From Bimuria novae-zelandiae CBS 107.79 (taxonomy: Eukaryota; Ascomycota; Dothideomycetes; Pleosporales; Didymosphaeriaceae): a DNA stretch of 64,000 nt. The stretch's first letter is position 1; each line of letters starts with the position of its first letter. The DNA is taken from positions 939,015 to 1,003,014 of the forward strand of contig ML976660.1 of assembly GCA_010015655.1 (NCBI GenBank). Direction: 5' to 3'. Below the pieces are notes generated by a model. It was not told the DNA's origin. It did no database searches and saw nothing but the letters and a program-made list of their open reading frames with translations. Shown piece after piece: positions 1 to 11,524 of the stretch. The translations under genes and the position numbers were made by a program.

Positions 1-2960
1 TACTTTTTAGCTTAATAAACGCGCCTGCGACCTTCTAAAGCTATATTAATAACATACTATTAGACCTTCTTGACATCTACTGTATTGTGTACCTCGACGA
101 TATCCTTATCTACTCTAAGATAAAGGAGGAATACATCTAGCATATTTAGATAGTGCTAGAACGCCTTGTTAAACGCTAGCTATACGCCAAACTGTCTAAA
201 TGCGAATTCTACACACGCAAGGTGGGATACCTAGGCTTTATAGTATCCTTAAATAGCGTAAAGATAGAGGAGGACCGCGTCGCCTTTATAAAAGATTAGT
301 CTAAACTAAACTTAGTCTAAGTAGTCAGGATCTTCCTTAGCTTTACTAACTACTATTAAAGGTTTATAGAAGGATTCTCTCGAGTGGCAGCACCCCTTTA
401 CGCCCTAATAAGAAGGCTAGAGGGAGCTACTAAGGGTAGACAGTAATAAAGACTTAAGGAATTAGTTATAATAAGTCTACTAAAGCAGGCTAAAGCCTCC
501 TTTTACTAGCTAAAAGAGAGCTTTATATAAGGGCCCTTGCTAGCCCACTTTAACCCTAGAAGACCCTTAAGAGTGGAAACTAACGCTTTAGGTTTCGCGA
601 TCTCGGGTATCTTAAGCTAACCGTAACTAGATAAATATAAAAAGCTATAATAGTACCTAGTTGCTTTTTATTCGCGCAAGATAAACTAGGCAGAATAAAA
701 CTATAACACGCATAATAGCAAGTTACTAGTAATTATTAAAGCTTTTAAGTATTAGTAATACTACCTAGAAGGTATTAGCAAGAAGGTTAAGCTTCTAACT
801 AATTATACTAACCTGCAAGGGTTTATGTCTATAAAAGTCCTAACTAGATAGTAGGCAAGATAGGCCAAATAGCTTATAATATTTAATTTTAAAATTAAAC
901 ACTATCTAGGAAGGATAAATCCTGCTAATAGACTATCGCGGAGACCTAACTATAAGTTAGAGGAGGAAACAAGCTTAGGCGGGACAGGTAGTTCCTAGTA
1001 AAGACTTCTTAAGGCCCTATAGCACAAGTTATAGCTAAAAGGCGACGCTTTAGATGAAGCAGGCGTGGCAGGCAGCCTATAGTTACTAAAGTAGGCAGAA
1101 AGCCTTAGACTAGTGGTAGCGATAAGGGTCGCTAGACCTAGAACGTTAGTAACTAAGGAGGCGATAGTAAACGATTTAGCAAGCGCTTACCCTACAGTAG
1201 AGCTATTAAAGAGAAACAGCCAAGGGGACGAAACTATAGAACAAATCCTCTAGTACCTCTAAGGGCCAGAGATGGCAAAGCCAGAATGGCTAAAGCGCTA
1301 GATAATTAGACTGGCCAACCTATTACGGTATAAGAATAGGCTATACGTGCCACCTCTAGCGAGGGTATACGTCCTTTAATAATGCTACGATAACCCCCTC
1401 GCGGGCTATTTTAGCTTTACTAGGACTTTAGAGCTAGTGCTACAAGAGTTTTAGTAGCCTAGTATCTAATAATATATAAAGGACTACGTCTGGACCTGTT
1501 AAGCGTGCTCTAGGGCGAAACCTATTTAATACGTAACGCACGGCCAACTTAATAGCCTACTAGTCCTAAGGGGTATCTAGGAGGACATTACTATAGATAT
1601 AGTAATAGATTTACCTAAAAGTAAATCTAAAGCCTATTATTATAATAGTATCTTAGTAATTATTAACTAGTTTTTTAAGATAGCACACTGCATCCCCACG
1701 CGAAAGGACCTAAAGGTAGTAGAGCTAGCTAAGGTCTTTAAGAGAGAGGTTCTGCGCCTATAGGGCCCTCTAAAGTTAATAGTTACGGATAAAGGCAGCC
1801 TATTTATATTAGCTTATTAAAGTACTTTTACTTAATATTTAAAAACTAAGTAACTCCTTTCTACTACCTTCCACCCGCAGACAGACGGATAGATAGAATA
1901 ATAGAACTAAATGCTTAAATAGTACTTTCGAGTATTCTATAACTACGAATAATTTAATTAGGCGGACCTTCTATCTAAAGCAGAATATTCGTACAACAAT
2001 AGCATCTATAGCTTTACAAGAGTATCGCTATTTATTATAGTGTATAGCCTAAATCTACTAATAGTAGGCCTGCCCCGAGAAGTATAGCTGCGCGGGTCGG
2101 TACCTACGGTAAGGGCCAGAGCGATAGTTCTAGCCTAGACTAGGGCCTAGATAACCCAAGCGATCCTTAGGGCACAGGCGTACCAGGCGACGTGGTATAA
2201 TAGGAAGTATAAGGCCTAAACCTTTATAGTAGGGGATATAGTATACCTCGACGCTCGTAATATACGGTTAACTAGGCCTAAGAAGAAACTTAACTATAAG
2301 TTCTAGGGTTCTTATAGGGTAAAACAATAGATTAGTTAACAGGCATATAAGCTAGAGCTGCTAAAAGACTTTAATATTTACCTAGTGTTCTATATATCTC
2401 TCCTAAACTAGGTAGCCCTAAAAGGACTGCTATAACAGGAGCAAAGCCCGCCTAAGGTTATTATACTATAAGTAGGGGAGGATATATACCTAATTAAAGG
2501 AATCAGATCTAGGGTACTCTAGGACGGAGAATAGCTGTATAAAGTTAAGTAGAAAGGATACGATAGCGATAAGAACCAGTAGTTATTTATAAAGGAAATC
2601 TCTAAAGGGGTAATAAAGTAGTTCCTAAAGGGCTTAGACAAGGATACTAAAGGTCGCCCTAGACAGGAGCCTAAGAGGCGGGGTCGCCCCCCTAGAGAAG
2701 GAGGAAGACAGCACTCGATAGTAATAAGTAATAGATTACCCTAGAGAGTATACTTTATAGGCTGCGAAATACTAGAATAAATAGGGTAGAGGATTCTTAA
2801 ATAGACTAAAGACTAGAATAAGCTATCTAGGCCTATTCACGCCTCTCGGGGCCTAATAGAGGCTTATAAGCCTATTTGGACCGTACCCAACGCGATTATA
2901 ACTAACCGAAACCTAATTAAAACTACCTAAGGGTATAGAACGTAAATAAAATCTAGACAC
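1..2960 (+). mobile_element. RIP-degraded Ty3/gypsy retrotransposon, 3' part of pol with chromodomain
   Basis: Translated fragments follow the order of a gypsy polyprotein, but stops and frame breaks are everywhere. Reverse transcriptase is marked by YLDDIL near 90-107, followed by text resembling the RT C-terminal region to about 240. RNase H-like text lies near 541-613. An integrase N-terminal-like stretch is near 1370-1425, and the integrase core has TDKG near 1783 and FHPQTDG near 1868-1890. A chromodomain-like piece (KGYDSDKNQ) is near 2550-2580. CpA and TpG are nearly absent while CpG survives, as expected of RIP. The 5' end lies outside the window. A TGTTAATAGGGGCAGG-like start of a possible 3' LTR is at about 2961. 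The element cannot encode a working protein. Confidence 0.85.
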
Positions 2961-4220
2961 TGTTAATAGGGGCAGGAATCCTTAGATCGTACTAAATAAC
3001 CCTCTTAATTAGTTAGGCGCTTAGACTTATAGGCTTACTAAAAAGTCTCTTAATTACCCTTGCTCTTAATCTTCTTCTTTACTTCCTCTACGAGGAAGTC
3101 TAGCATGGCTAGGATACTAGCCTTAAACGCTAACTACCCCGAATTAGTATTAATAACCCAGGATTAGGGTTAAGGACCCTTACTAACTTAGGAGCAACCT
3201 TCTTGCGCCTAGGGGTAAGAGTACTAGTAGTAACTAGGGAGGTTAGACTACCCCCCTCTATAGTAGAAGCTTTCCTCTTCCGCTTCTCCTTAATAAAGAG
3301 GCCTACCACCGGAATAATCTCCTTAGGAGGCCAGGTGTTATAACCTAAGTAGTAGGGGGTTAATAGGTTTCCGCAGAATTTAGATCTGGTGGCCCTATAC
3401 GACTTAGTCTAGATAACCCTTAACTATACTAAATAACACTTATATAATAATATTACTCTATTCCGCCTTTAGTACCTGCGCGGTGGCCTTTACTAATATC
3501 TTATCTAATTTAGAGAGGTTAATCTTGTCGCATGTATACGCATTAATTTAGCTTAAGCGCGGTATAAGGGTAATTAGGGCACTTAACACGTTCTTTAAGT
3601 TGTCTTTAGGTATCTACTACTAATTAGCCTCGAAACCCCTATATAACCCTTAAAGCGCTAACTTACCTACTAATAATCCTTACTATCGCCGTAGTAGGCA
3701 TCGTAGTAGTAGATTAAATCGTAGTCCTCTAAATCTATTAGGCTAAGATTAATATACACTACCCTAGACTAGACACGACGCATCTTCTTAACCTAAAACT
3801 AGTAGAGTTTTATCTTCTTGTAATTAGACTACTTAAGGCTATCTAGGATAATAAGAAGGTAGGTATAGTACAGGTTAATAGTACTAATCGCGCTCGCACG
3901 CGCCTTATTAACTAGGGCCTTAAGAATAGCGTTTGTGGTACTTATAGTGCTAAATAGCGTAGGTATATCTAGACAAAGTCCGAAGGTTGCTAAAGAGGGC
4001 GGTAGAGAAGTAATAAGTACGGGGATGACTCGATAGGCCTGCACTAGGTTAGTCTACCTTTACGACCCCTAAATTTAGAGTGGCTAGGTACTAAAATAGG
4101 GGGCATCTAGGGTTAGGCACCCTAGACTGCCATAGATTAGCTAGGTTATACTTACGGGTTAGGGAGCCTCTGGGATGAGGTAAGCTGCCAAGTAGAGAGT
4201 AAGAACAAGGGTTTTAGGCC
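2961..4220. mobile_element. RIP-degraded repeat wreckage, probably LTR plus antisense ORF remnant
   Basis: This AT-rich stretch follows the gypsy pol remnant. The first part may be the 3' LTR. Between about 3060 and 4045 the minus strand keeps protein-like composition broken by stops; the longest open piece is 71 codons (3829-4044). I do not recognise the product. The dinucleotide bias matches the neighbouring pol remnant, so it was probably repetitive when RIP acted. It is not a host gene in its present state. Confidence 0.5.
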
Positions 4221-5899
4221 TTAGTATAAGCCTAAGGTTTAGCTTACGTTATTAGCTTATATAATACGCAAGGCCTAATTAGGCTAGTTATTACGTGCTT
4301 ATTCTCGCGGTTAAGACCCTTAAAGAAAAGAGCCTTTGTCACGAGTCGTAGGTTAAGGGCCCTCGACGGCCCTAGTCCGCTCTAGACTAGCGCTATCCGG
4401 GCCTTCCGCCTATCTACTTCCCTCGCCGCAGCCCTTCTCTTCCCTCTCTAAGGGATCGCCTTAGTACTGTGGATAGACTGAGTCGCCCGTAGTCAGAGCG
4501 CTTTTTACAGATAGTCCCTATCTTCTAAGAGCTTATGTTATATTATTATCTTAAAGTAGTAGTAATCCTGTTATTTACTATTAAAATAGGCTAAATTAAG
4601 AATTTTAGAATAGTGGCTTCTTCCTTAGTTTAAAATAAACTTTACTATTAATCTCTCTAGTAGCTTTATTTATTAGTTTACTTTTAATAGCTAATTTGTA
4701 CCACTTGTCTCTTAAAGTATTATTATATTATTAGGGGTTTTTAGCGCTTTCTTACTATTTTTTAAGTTAGTCCTCTTACTCTTTACAGTAGAGTCTAAAG
4801 GGTATCTTAGAAGTTAATAAGTACTTTAATCTTACTTAAAAATTACCGTGTTTTATTCTTATTAACTCTTAATACCTAGAGTTTATTTATAAATGGGAAG
4901 GCTATCCTTTTATTTTCTTAGCTATTACTTTTTTATAAGCTAATAGCTTACTACGCATAATTATTCGCGCTAAAATATTAATCTTTAGTAAAAAGTCTTA
5001 TTCTTATTTCTAGAACTTTTTTATTAAATAAAGATAGTCTTGCTAGCATTAAGTATCTATTAAGACTCTGTTTTAATTACTTACTAAGGACGGTTTTGTT
5101 TCCTCGCAGGTCTAGGCGTTACTTTATAAGTATTTATTTATATAAGTTTTTTAATTTTATATAATACTTTATAGCTTTAGTTTATAATTATATTTAGCAT
5201 TTACTTATCCTGCAACGAGTAAAAGTAATTAAATTTAATATAAGGAACTAAGTGCTTAAGGAGCTAAAGGTACTAAAAAAATACTTATAAATTTAATAAA
5301 ATGTCTAAAGTTAAGCTTTAGGCGTTAAACTTATATATCTAGGGTTCGCATAACTAAAGGTTAAGGATCTGAGGCAACAACCGGACGTAGCCTATTATAA
5401 TACGTAGATAAATCGCGATAGGTTTCCTAACTATAGTAAAGTCTACAAGTAATATAAATATCTTAAGGTCTCTATAGCGTACTATATATTAGATCTATTA
5501 GATTTGCTAATTAATAAGACTATTTTAGTGTTATTAGGTAACTAAGTATTTATAACAACTAAATTATATAATTAAAGTTATATAGAATAAGACCCATTAC
5601 TTGCTATCCTACCTATATTATTTTCTTTCATAAGACTTTTTTTATACTAAGTAATAATATTTAATAATTTTTTTTAATTAGTGCGACGTCGTCAAAGCTT
5701 AATAAATTTCGTATCTAATTTTAATACTTTAACTTAATAATAGAGAATCTAGAAAGGTTAAGAGGCTATAAGAAGTGTATTAAATAAAAAAGTAAAAACA
5801 GAAGCTTTATCTTATTAATTTTATAAATTTATATAAACTTAGTATTAATATAGCTAGCATTTCTATTAAGTAGTAAAAGCTAATATTACTAAGTATTAG
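4221..5899. other. AT-rich RIP-like desert
   Basis: The sequence is very AT-rich with TpA in excess and has no open frame of useful length on either strand. I see no tRNA and no gene. It is most likely decayed transposon DNA, but I could not assign a family. Confidence 0.6.
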
Positions 5900-6188
5900 T
5901 GTCACGGTAATTCCCAAGTTACCATAATAGCATAGGTGTACTGTCAACGATAGTACACCTCTAGACACCACACGATAGACTTAGACACGGCACAATAGAG
6001 TGCTGAGGTATAACGCTAGCCAAGAAGGGCTAGCCTCTGGTCAAGCGAGATAGATGGACCCACGCTGGATACAGGCGAAAGACTTTTTCTCCTTATCCAA
6101 CGTCTTGTACCTATACGTAGATACCGAACGAAGCACAATCAACCCAGCTCTCTAAGCCAGGCTCTCTCTGCTCGTTGCTCTCGTGACA
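5900..6188. mobile_element. Solo LTR that escaped RIP
   Basis: A 289-bp island of balanced composition sits inside AT-rich DNA. It starts TGTCACG and ends CGTGACA, a perfect 7-bp terminal inversion of the TG...CA type used by LTRs. The 5 bases before it (ATTAG) and after it (ATTGG) differ by one G/A change, which fits a 5-bp target duplication altered by RIP. No matching second copy lies nearby, so a solo LTR is the simplest reading. The element family is unknown. Confidence 0.6.
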
Positions 6189-6780
6189 ATTGGATGCTAT
6201 CTCTAGGATATAAATACGTTATAGCTACTTAATACTTATATTTTTTAAATATCTATCTATTCTTAGAGGTCGTATATAGTTAATTATGTACTAATTCTAC
6301 TAGGAACTATATTAATAGCTTAAGCAATCCGCGTATTTATTTAAAAGTAGTAGCTTTAGCTTATAGAGCTTTAAGTTTTTTATTAATAATTAAACTAACG
6401 CGTAGATTTCGTGCAATAAAGAACTATATTTATTACTTATTAAAAAGCTAGGTATTACTATTAAGGCGTAAAATTTAAATTACTATTTCTTAAGCACGCG
6501 CGTGTAATAAAAGATATCTTTTTATATCTTAATTAATAATTTAATTAATAAGAAGGTTTTCTTAATTAGGTAATATTTATTATTAATACTAGTAAGTAGC
6601 GTAGTTTAGCGCGCCTTTATTAACGCGCGTAGATAGTGTAGATTACGCGATATTATAGGCTTGCGTAGCTATACGCTAGCTAGAAAAAATACTAAAATTA
6701 AAATTTATAATAGTAGCTTATATAGCTATTTAATAATTGCCTATATTAATTAAGCGTTGTTAATAGAGAAGGTGGTGTTA
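6189..6780. other. AT-rich RIP-like remnant
   Basis: Composition is the same as 4221-5899, with clusters of CGCG preserved between TA-rich stretches. No ORF or known motif is visible. The change to normal composition is abrupt near 6770. Confidence 0.55.
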
Positions 6781-8147
6781 AGTGGGTAATCGATTTGGCG
6801 GTGCTGATCAACCTCTAGGTGCGCTCGCTTACTCCAGGGAAGTAACAATAACAACATAGGCAACTCATATATCAAATGGTACTTTCTTTAACCTCATGAT
6901 GAGTCCGGCAGCATTCGCAGTCGCATGCCAGGGGTACTCAGGAGTCTGATAAGCTAGAGCACCTTCCTCAACGCGATAGGAAGGCGCCCCACATCACATT
7001 CGATTATAGAAACAGTGCGTTGGAACTAACAGCGATCTTTAATCGCAAGCACCTATAGAGAGCTTCGTTAGTATACATTAAACCCCCGCATAAGTGTGTC
7101 GCCAATCCATTCCACTACGAGATCTCCCCCCTGCTCAGGCTATTCCGCATAAGCTCTATTTCGAGCTCTTCTTCGAGGCCTCGGAAGGTCACAATGAAGA
7201 TGCATCCGTCCCTTCTCCACGCCCAGAGCCAAACAGCCCCTGCCAATTCCCTAGCCTTAGCACTGAGCCAGCACTCTGGTATCGACTGCAGTTTGTCTCA
7301 GCGATCTTCGGGTGAGGATGCCGGGGTAGGTAAATTCAGTACGCTCAACATTATAATCATGGAACGGATGCGCAACATCAGAATCTTCTCTCACAACCCA
7401 ACCACGGAACAGATTCAGAATTTTCTCAGAGTCAGAGCTCAATCATGGAATGACGATGTATCAGAACAGATGTATCAGATGGTATGGACTGCAGCCGGTC
7501 GGGAATGACGACTAGGTTCAGTTGCGATAGGTGACCCCCAGCATGGATTATGAGACCCCGCAAGTGATGTGTCGCCGAGGGTGTGCAGTGAGGTTGCAGT
7601 TTGGGCACTGCGACCAAGCGGCGTAGTTGCTTTAGGAGCTTGAATGTACTATCTAGAAAGTGAAGGTCATCCCACCGAGAATGTGTACAATTTTGAAATC
7701 CAGCAACTCAAGTACAAATGTCACCAAAGACAGGAGTAATGCTGAAAGATCTTGGACGATTTCTCTAACTTTGTAATCTCGTTACTCGTCCTGTGAATCC
7801 GCGAGAACTGGGCACAGAACCACCATGACTACTCCCTGCAATCAACGTCCATTAAGGATGTGTTTTGATTTTTGGGCCTGTCTGACAGAGAAGCTTCTAT
7901 GTACTACAGATTGGAGCCTCTTTATCATAGCGCACATTTTGCGGGGGGTATCGAGGAGGGCAATTTAGAATGAAAGCAAACATCGAAAGCCGTGATCATG
8001 ACCCATATTAAGACTCCGCCCAACGCCATCGCCAATGCAATAAAATAATCAGAATCTGGTGCCAACGACTGACACAATCGATGCCAGCTTGTAGCGTGAA
8101 AGTCCTTCATCAAGCGTACCGTCTAACTCCGAGAACCTCTTGACCTT
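6781..8147. other. Intergenic, no gene recognised
   Basis: Composition is that of ordinary host DNA. Several short overlapping frames (the longest 104 codons at 7194-7508) have no recognisable motif and compete with frames on the other strand. I see nothing to support a gene. The right end presumably holds the 3' UTR of the TFIIB gene. Confidence 0.5.
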
Positions 8148-9266
8148 CTAGGCAACAGGCACGCGAGACTTGTCACCACCTTTCTCGATCCAAGCGGGCT
8201 CGACGATATCGTCCAGGCGCGCGTACATGAGCTTGTAGGCGGTGCGGATAGTGCCGTCGGAGACATCGACGATTGCGCCGATTTCCTTGGGAGTCTTCGG
8301 GGATCCCATGAGATGCGACACGAGATAAAGGACCGCACCCGTGATGGACAGAGGAGAGCGTCCGGCAGCCACACCAAGCTGGTTGACCTTGGTAGCGCAA
8401 TCCTTCGCAATCATCTCCAAATTGCCAATGTACAGGCGCGAGCAGGCTCGGCCAATAAGCTCTGAGGCTGTGGTGGCCTTGGTCGTAGCGAAGTTGCCCG
8501 CATTGATAACAGCACCGTTGCCAGCAGCCTTGGCACCGGCTTGCTCCCTCTTCTTTTTAGTGATGAAGGCATCTAGTATCTTGAACGTGCGGCCGATCTC
8601 CTTCTTGGAGATACGAGTGAGCTTGTAGATCTCGCGGAACGAACGACCGTAGCCATGTTGGCGACAGGCGATGAAGATGCAGCCTGCAATGACAGCGTCC
8701 GTTGATTTGCCTTTGAAGAGCTTCTCGTCGTCGGTCATTTTGTACATCAGCTTTGCAGACTCTGCGATTGTCTTGTTCATGGAGTTCTGCTCGCAGAGCG
8801 TGCTTATCGAGGTATATGCAGCGGACAAAGACTTGTTCGTCTTGTCTGTGTTGGACTTATTCTGGGCACGCGAAAGTTCACGATGTCCCTTGTTTGCATC
8901 ACCGAAGGCGATCTCGGTGTGCAGCTGAGAGCCGTGGAGCAGCGGGTTGGCGGCCTCTCCGATACGCGACGGGTCATCGTTGCCCTGATCGTCGTTGGAG
9001 AAAGTACGCCACTCGGAGCGGAAATCCAGGTTCCTCTCAGAGAGCACCCGTCCACAATCACCACACACAGTATCGCCTCGAGAAAAGTTCTCTACTAGGT
9101 TCGGCGGGACCTCGCGACAGTCGGGACAGATGAGGAGGACATTTAGATCCTCGCGCCATTCCTGGTCCTTCTTCACGACGGGCGCCTCCTCTTCCCAGAC
9201 CTCACCAGGTGAGAGCTGGCGGCCATCGGGCGCGAACCCAGGTGCGGGCGTAGGAACGAGCGACAT
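8148..9266 (-). CDS. sua7: Transcription initiation factor IIB (TFIIB)
   Basis: This single-exon gene encodes 372 aa. TFIIB joins TBP-bound promoter DNA to RNA polymerase II and helps set the start site. The N-terminal zinc ribbon has cysteines near residues 47, 50, 68 and 71. It is followed by the B-reader/linker (RSEWRTFSNDD) and two cyclin folds, the first around 'DAVIAGCIFIACRQHG' and the second around 'SPLSITGAVLYLVSHLMG'. The frame stays open 77 codons upstream (to 9497), but that part is low-complexity and runs through the promoter repeat. I therefore start at MSLVPTPAPG, where family similarity begins. The gene is divergent from ATP14, with 373 bp between the two start codons. The gene symbol follows the yeast name. 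Confidence 0.95.
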   Translation of the reverse strand: MSLVPTPAPGFAPDGRQLSPGEVWEEEAPVVKKDQEWREDLNVLLICPDCREVPPNLVENFSRGDTVCGDCGRVLSERNLDFRSEWRTFSNDDQGNDDPSRIGEAANPLLHGSQLHTEIAFGDANKGHRELSRAQNKSNTDKTNKSLSAAYTSISTLCEQNSMNKTIAESAKLMYKMTDDEKLFKGKSTDAVIAGCIFIACRQHGYGRSFREIYKLTRISKKEIGRTFKILDAFITKKKREQAGAKAAGNGAVINAGNFATTKATTASELIGRACSRLYIGNLEMIAKDCATKVNQLGVAAGRSPLSITGAVLYLVSHLMGSPKTPKEIGAIVDVSDGTIRTAYKLMYARLDDIVEPAWIEKGGDKSRVPVA

Positions 9267-9440
9267 CTTCGTGCTGAGCGGAGGCAAAACCTGGGTATTG
9301 GGATCCTCCTTGTGACCGTTCCTGAAATCAAGCAGGGTACCCAAGATTCTTATCACGACACTATACGAGCGAGCGGCTGCTGCAGCGTTCGGCGATGGGG
9401 TCGAGTCGCGGCGAGCGTGGGTGTGGAGTGGTGGTCTGCG

Positions 9441-9471
9441 GAGAGAAAGAGAGAGAAAGAGAGAGAAAGAG
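9441..9471. repeat. Purine tract, GAGAGAAAGA x3
   Basis: Three exact tandem copies of a 10-bp unit lie in the shared TFIIB/ATP14 upstream region. Read in the TFIIB direction this is a CT-rich tract, which is common in fungal promoters of highly expressed genes. A regulatory role is inference. Confidence 0.7.
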
Positions 9472-9639
9472 CGGGTATTATGAGCAGGCAGGCGCACTCA
9501 GGCTGACGTAAGCGATCACGTGCGCAAGGTTGCGGTTGCGCTAAGCCGCTCTCGGAGGCGGCTCTTTCCTGAGAAAAACAGCCGACGACTTCACCTCTCC
9601 AAGCTCCCTTACAGCTCGCCATCCCGCACATCCGACAAC

Positions 9640-10124
9640 ATGCTTGCGCAATCCATCAGGGCTTCGGTGCGTGAGACCAATTGTCTGGTTAGACGTTCCT
9701 ACTGACGCAAAGTAGTGCCAGACGCTCGCACGCGTCGCTCGTCAGCAACCCTCCTTGGTTGCTCGCCGCACCTTTATCGTCCCGACCGCCGTCCGACAAG
9801 GTACATCATCCTCCCTAGCATGCGGAAGTGCTCCACTGATGCGATTGACTCTCTGCAGCCGATCTCGTGCAGGACCTCTACCTCCGCGAGCTTAAGAACT
9901 ACAAGGTGCCCCAGGTCAAGGCATCCGACGCCGAAGGCCACGTCCAAAAGTTCACCCTCCCCAAGGCCCCGCCGTCTCCCGAAGAGAGCGATCTTGCAAA
10001 CGACTTGAACGCGTACGAGACGCAGCAGGTGGAGCTCGAGGGCGCGGTATCGTCGGAGTCGGGCGCGGCCCCAGTTGAGGAGGACTGGTTTGAGGAAGAG
10101 GAGGAGGCGGCTGCTGCCCATTAG
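9640..10124 (+). CDS. atp14: Mitochondrial ATP synthase subunit h (Atp14)
   Basis: The gene has three exons: 9640-9666, 9716-9800 and 9859-10124, encoding 125 aa, about the length of the yeast protein. Exon 1 has only nine codons. Introns are 49 and 58 nt with GTGCGT/TAG and GTACAT/CAG ends, and the frame is continuous across both. Subunit h belongs to the peripheral stalk of the F1Fo ATP synthase. The N-terminus (MLAQSIRAS, then an Arg/Ala/Ser-rich segment up to ARRTF) looks like a mitochondrial presequence. The mature part carries DLVQDLYLRELKNYK and ends in the acidic tail (EEDWFEEEEE) characteristic of the family. The promoter is shared with TFIIB. Confidence 0.9.
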
Positions 10125-11524
10125 AGCAGTAGCGAGTAGGATACCACGTGTACAAAATATCCGGGTGTGACATTAGTGGGCAATACAGCTGCATCCTAAA
10201 AGCGTCAACCCAGCCGTCCGTGCTTGGGTTCTCTCAATCCACGTCCGTCATATCACGTGATCGAGTCAGGTCCACGAGTCCAGTCTACGTCATCACTGAA
10301 TCTCAATGACTTATAATTCACCAATCTCTACCTACGACGAAATCACATGCAATGGTGATATTCTAAATCGGGGATGCTCTAGATGTATGCGGCTAATCCT
10401 AGCCTGCGGAACGGATTTACATGTACCTTGTTAAAACCCTAAAGAACCCGACGGGCCACTTGCTTTGGAGCTATTGTTTGGGCCTAGTCTGCAGTGAAAA
10501 CAGTGGGCGGGTAACTTACACATGTCTTTGTGGGTGTCGGTTGCCCTCGGGATCAGCTGGTCTACTGCTTTCAACGACGCCGAATGAAGAGCTGCTCCCT
10601 GGCCTGATGATACTGCACTACTAAACTGGCGAGCCTATGACCGCTGTTGTACAGGAAGGCTGTAAATCTGTGCTACCCACATGGTAGAGATGTGTGGCGT
10701 TCGGTGTATCCATCCCTAGTCACGCTAAAACATGGCAAAGTCGAAACCTAGGAAGGCCGCGGAGCACGGCACACGCTCCGTGCATGGTGTGCTTCCGCAA
10801 AGACTTCATTGGCAAGGCCCTCTGGGAACCATGTGCACCGTTATCGTAGGTCCCAAACACAGAGGAAATTAGACACACGGCGCCAGCAAAGTTCAAGTCC
10901 GCGAGCTGTGGCCTGAGGTCTCGCACGAGCCACGTTCTTGTCACACGCCGAGTTTCTGTGGAAAAGGCTGCGACGACGGCGGCGCGCGTGATGGCATTTC
11001 GCTACAAACGATTAAAATACCCGAAGATTTACATGTAGGAGCAGGAGCGCACTCAATCCGTGATCGCCGGTAGGCGAAGCCACTCCGCTCCGAGATAACT
11101 TGTTCAATCCTTGTCTAGCGTTCTCACGGCGGCTCTTGACACAGCCTGCTGCCATCTGCTACAGTGAGCGTAATTTTACCCATCAGCGCTCTATCGCGAG
11201 CACTCGCAGTCGGTGCTTCCATTCACGGTCCAGTCGCTACCTCTACCGTCCCAACACACTCGCTGTCTCTGTCTCTTCCCCAGCCACGACCTGTTTCTGT
11301 CTCGGAGCCTCAATAGACCTGCACGCCCTGCTGACGTCTCCGCCGCACCATCCCTTCGTTTCGCGTAGACTCACAGTCGCTATCCTGGGGCGCGCTTGTG
11401 ATTCAGCATCTGCAACTCCTGCACTCTGTCGCTGACGGAACCATGAGCCCTTAGAGCTCCGTTCCAAGACCACGAGGAAGCTCGTGGGGAAGCATCGCCC
11501 ACGCCGTCTTCCCTTCCCACCACC
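10125..11524. other. Intergenic region, nothing recognised
   Basis: About 1.4 kb lies between ATP14 and the DUF1765-type gene. Short frames on both strands have no recognisable features. The last few hundred bases are C/T-rich (about 11210-11520) and probably form the promoter and 5' UTR of the next gene. Confidence 0.5.

Noticed and set aside
6896..6915. TGATGAGTCC resembling the hammerhead ribozyme core
   Set aside because: The base before TGATGAG is A, not the required C, and no matching GAAA with flanking stems follows at a suitable distance.
7194..7508. 104-codon plus-strand ORF
   Set aside because: No motif or signal; frames on both strands overlap it and it has no convincing promoter or splice continuation.
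9267..9497. N-terminal extension of TFIIB by 77 codons
   Set aside because: The extension is low-complexity, reads through the GAGAGAAAGA promoter repeat, and has no counterpart in TFIIB proteins as I know them.
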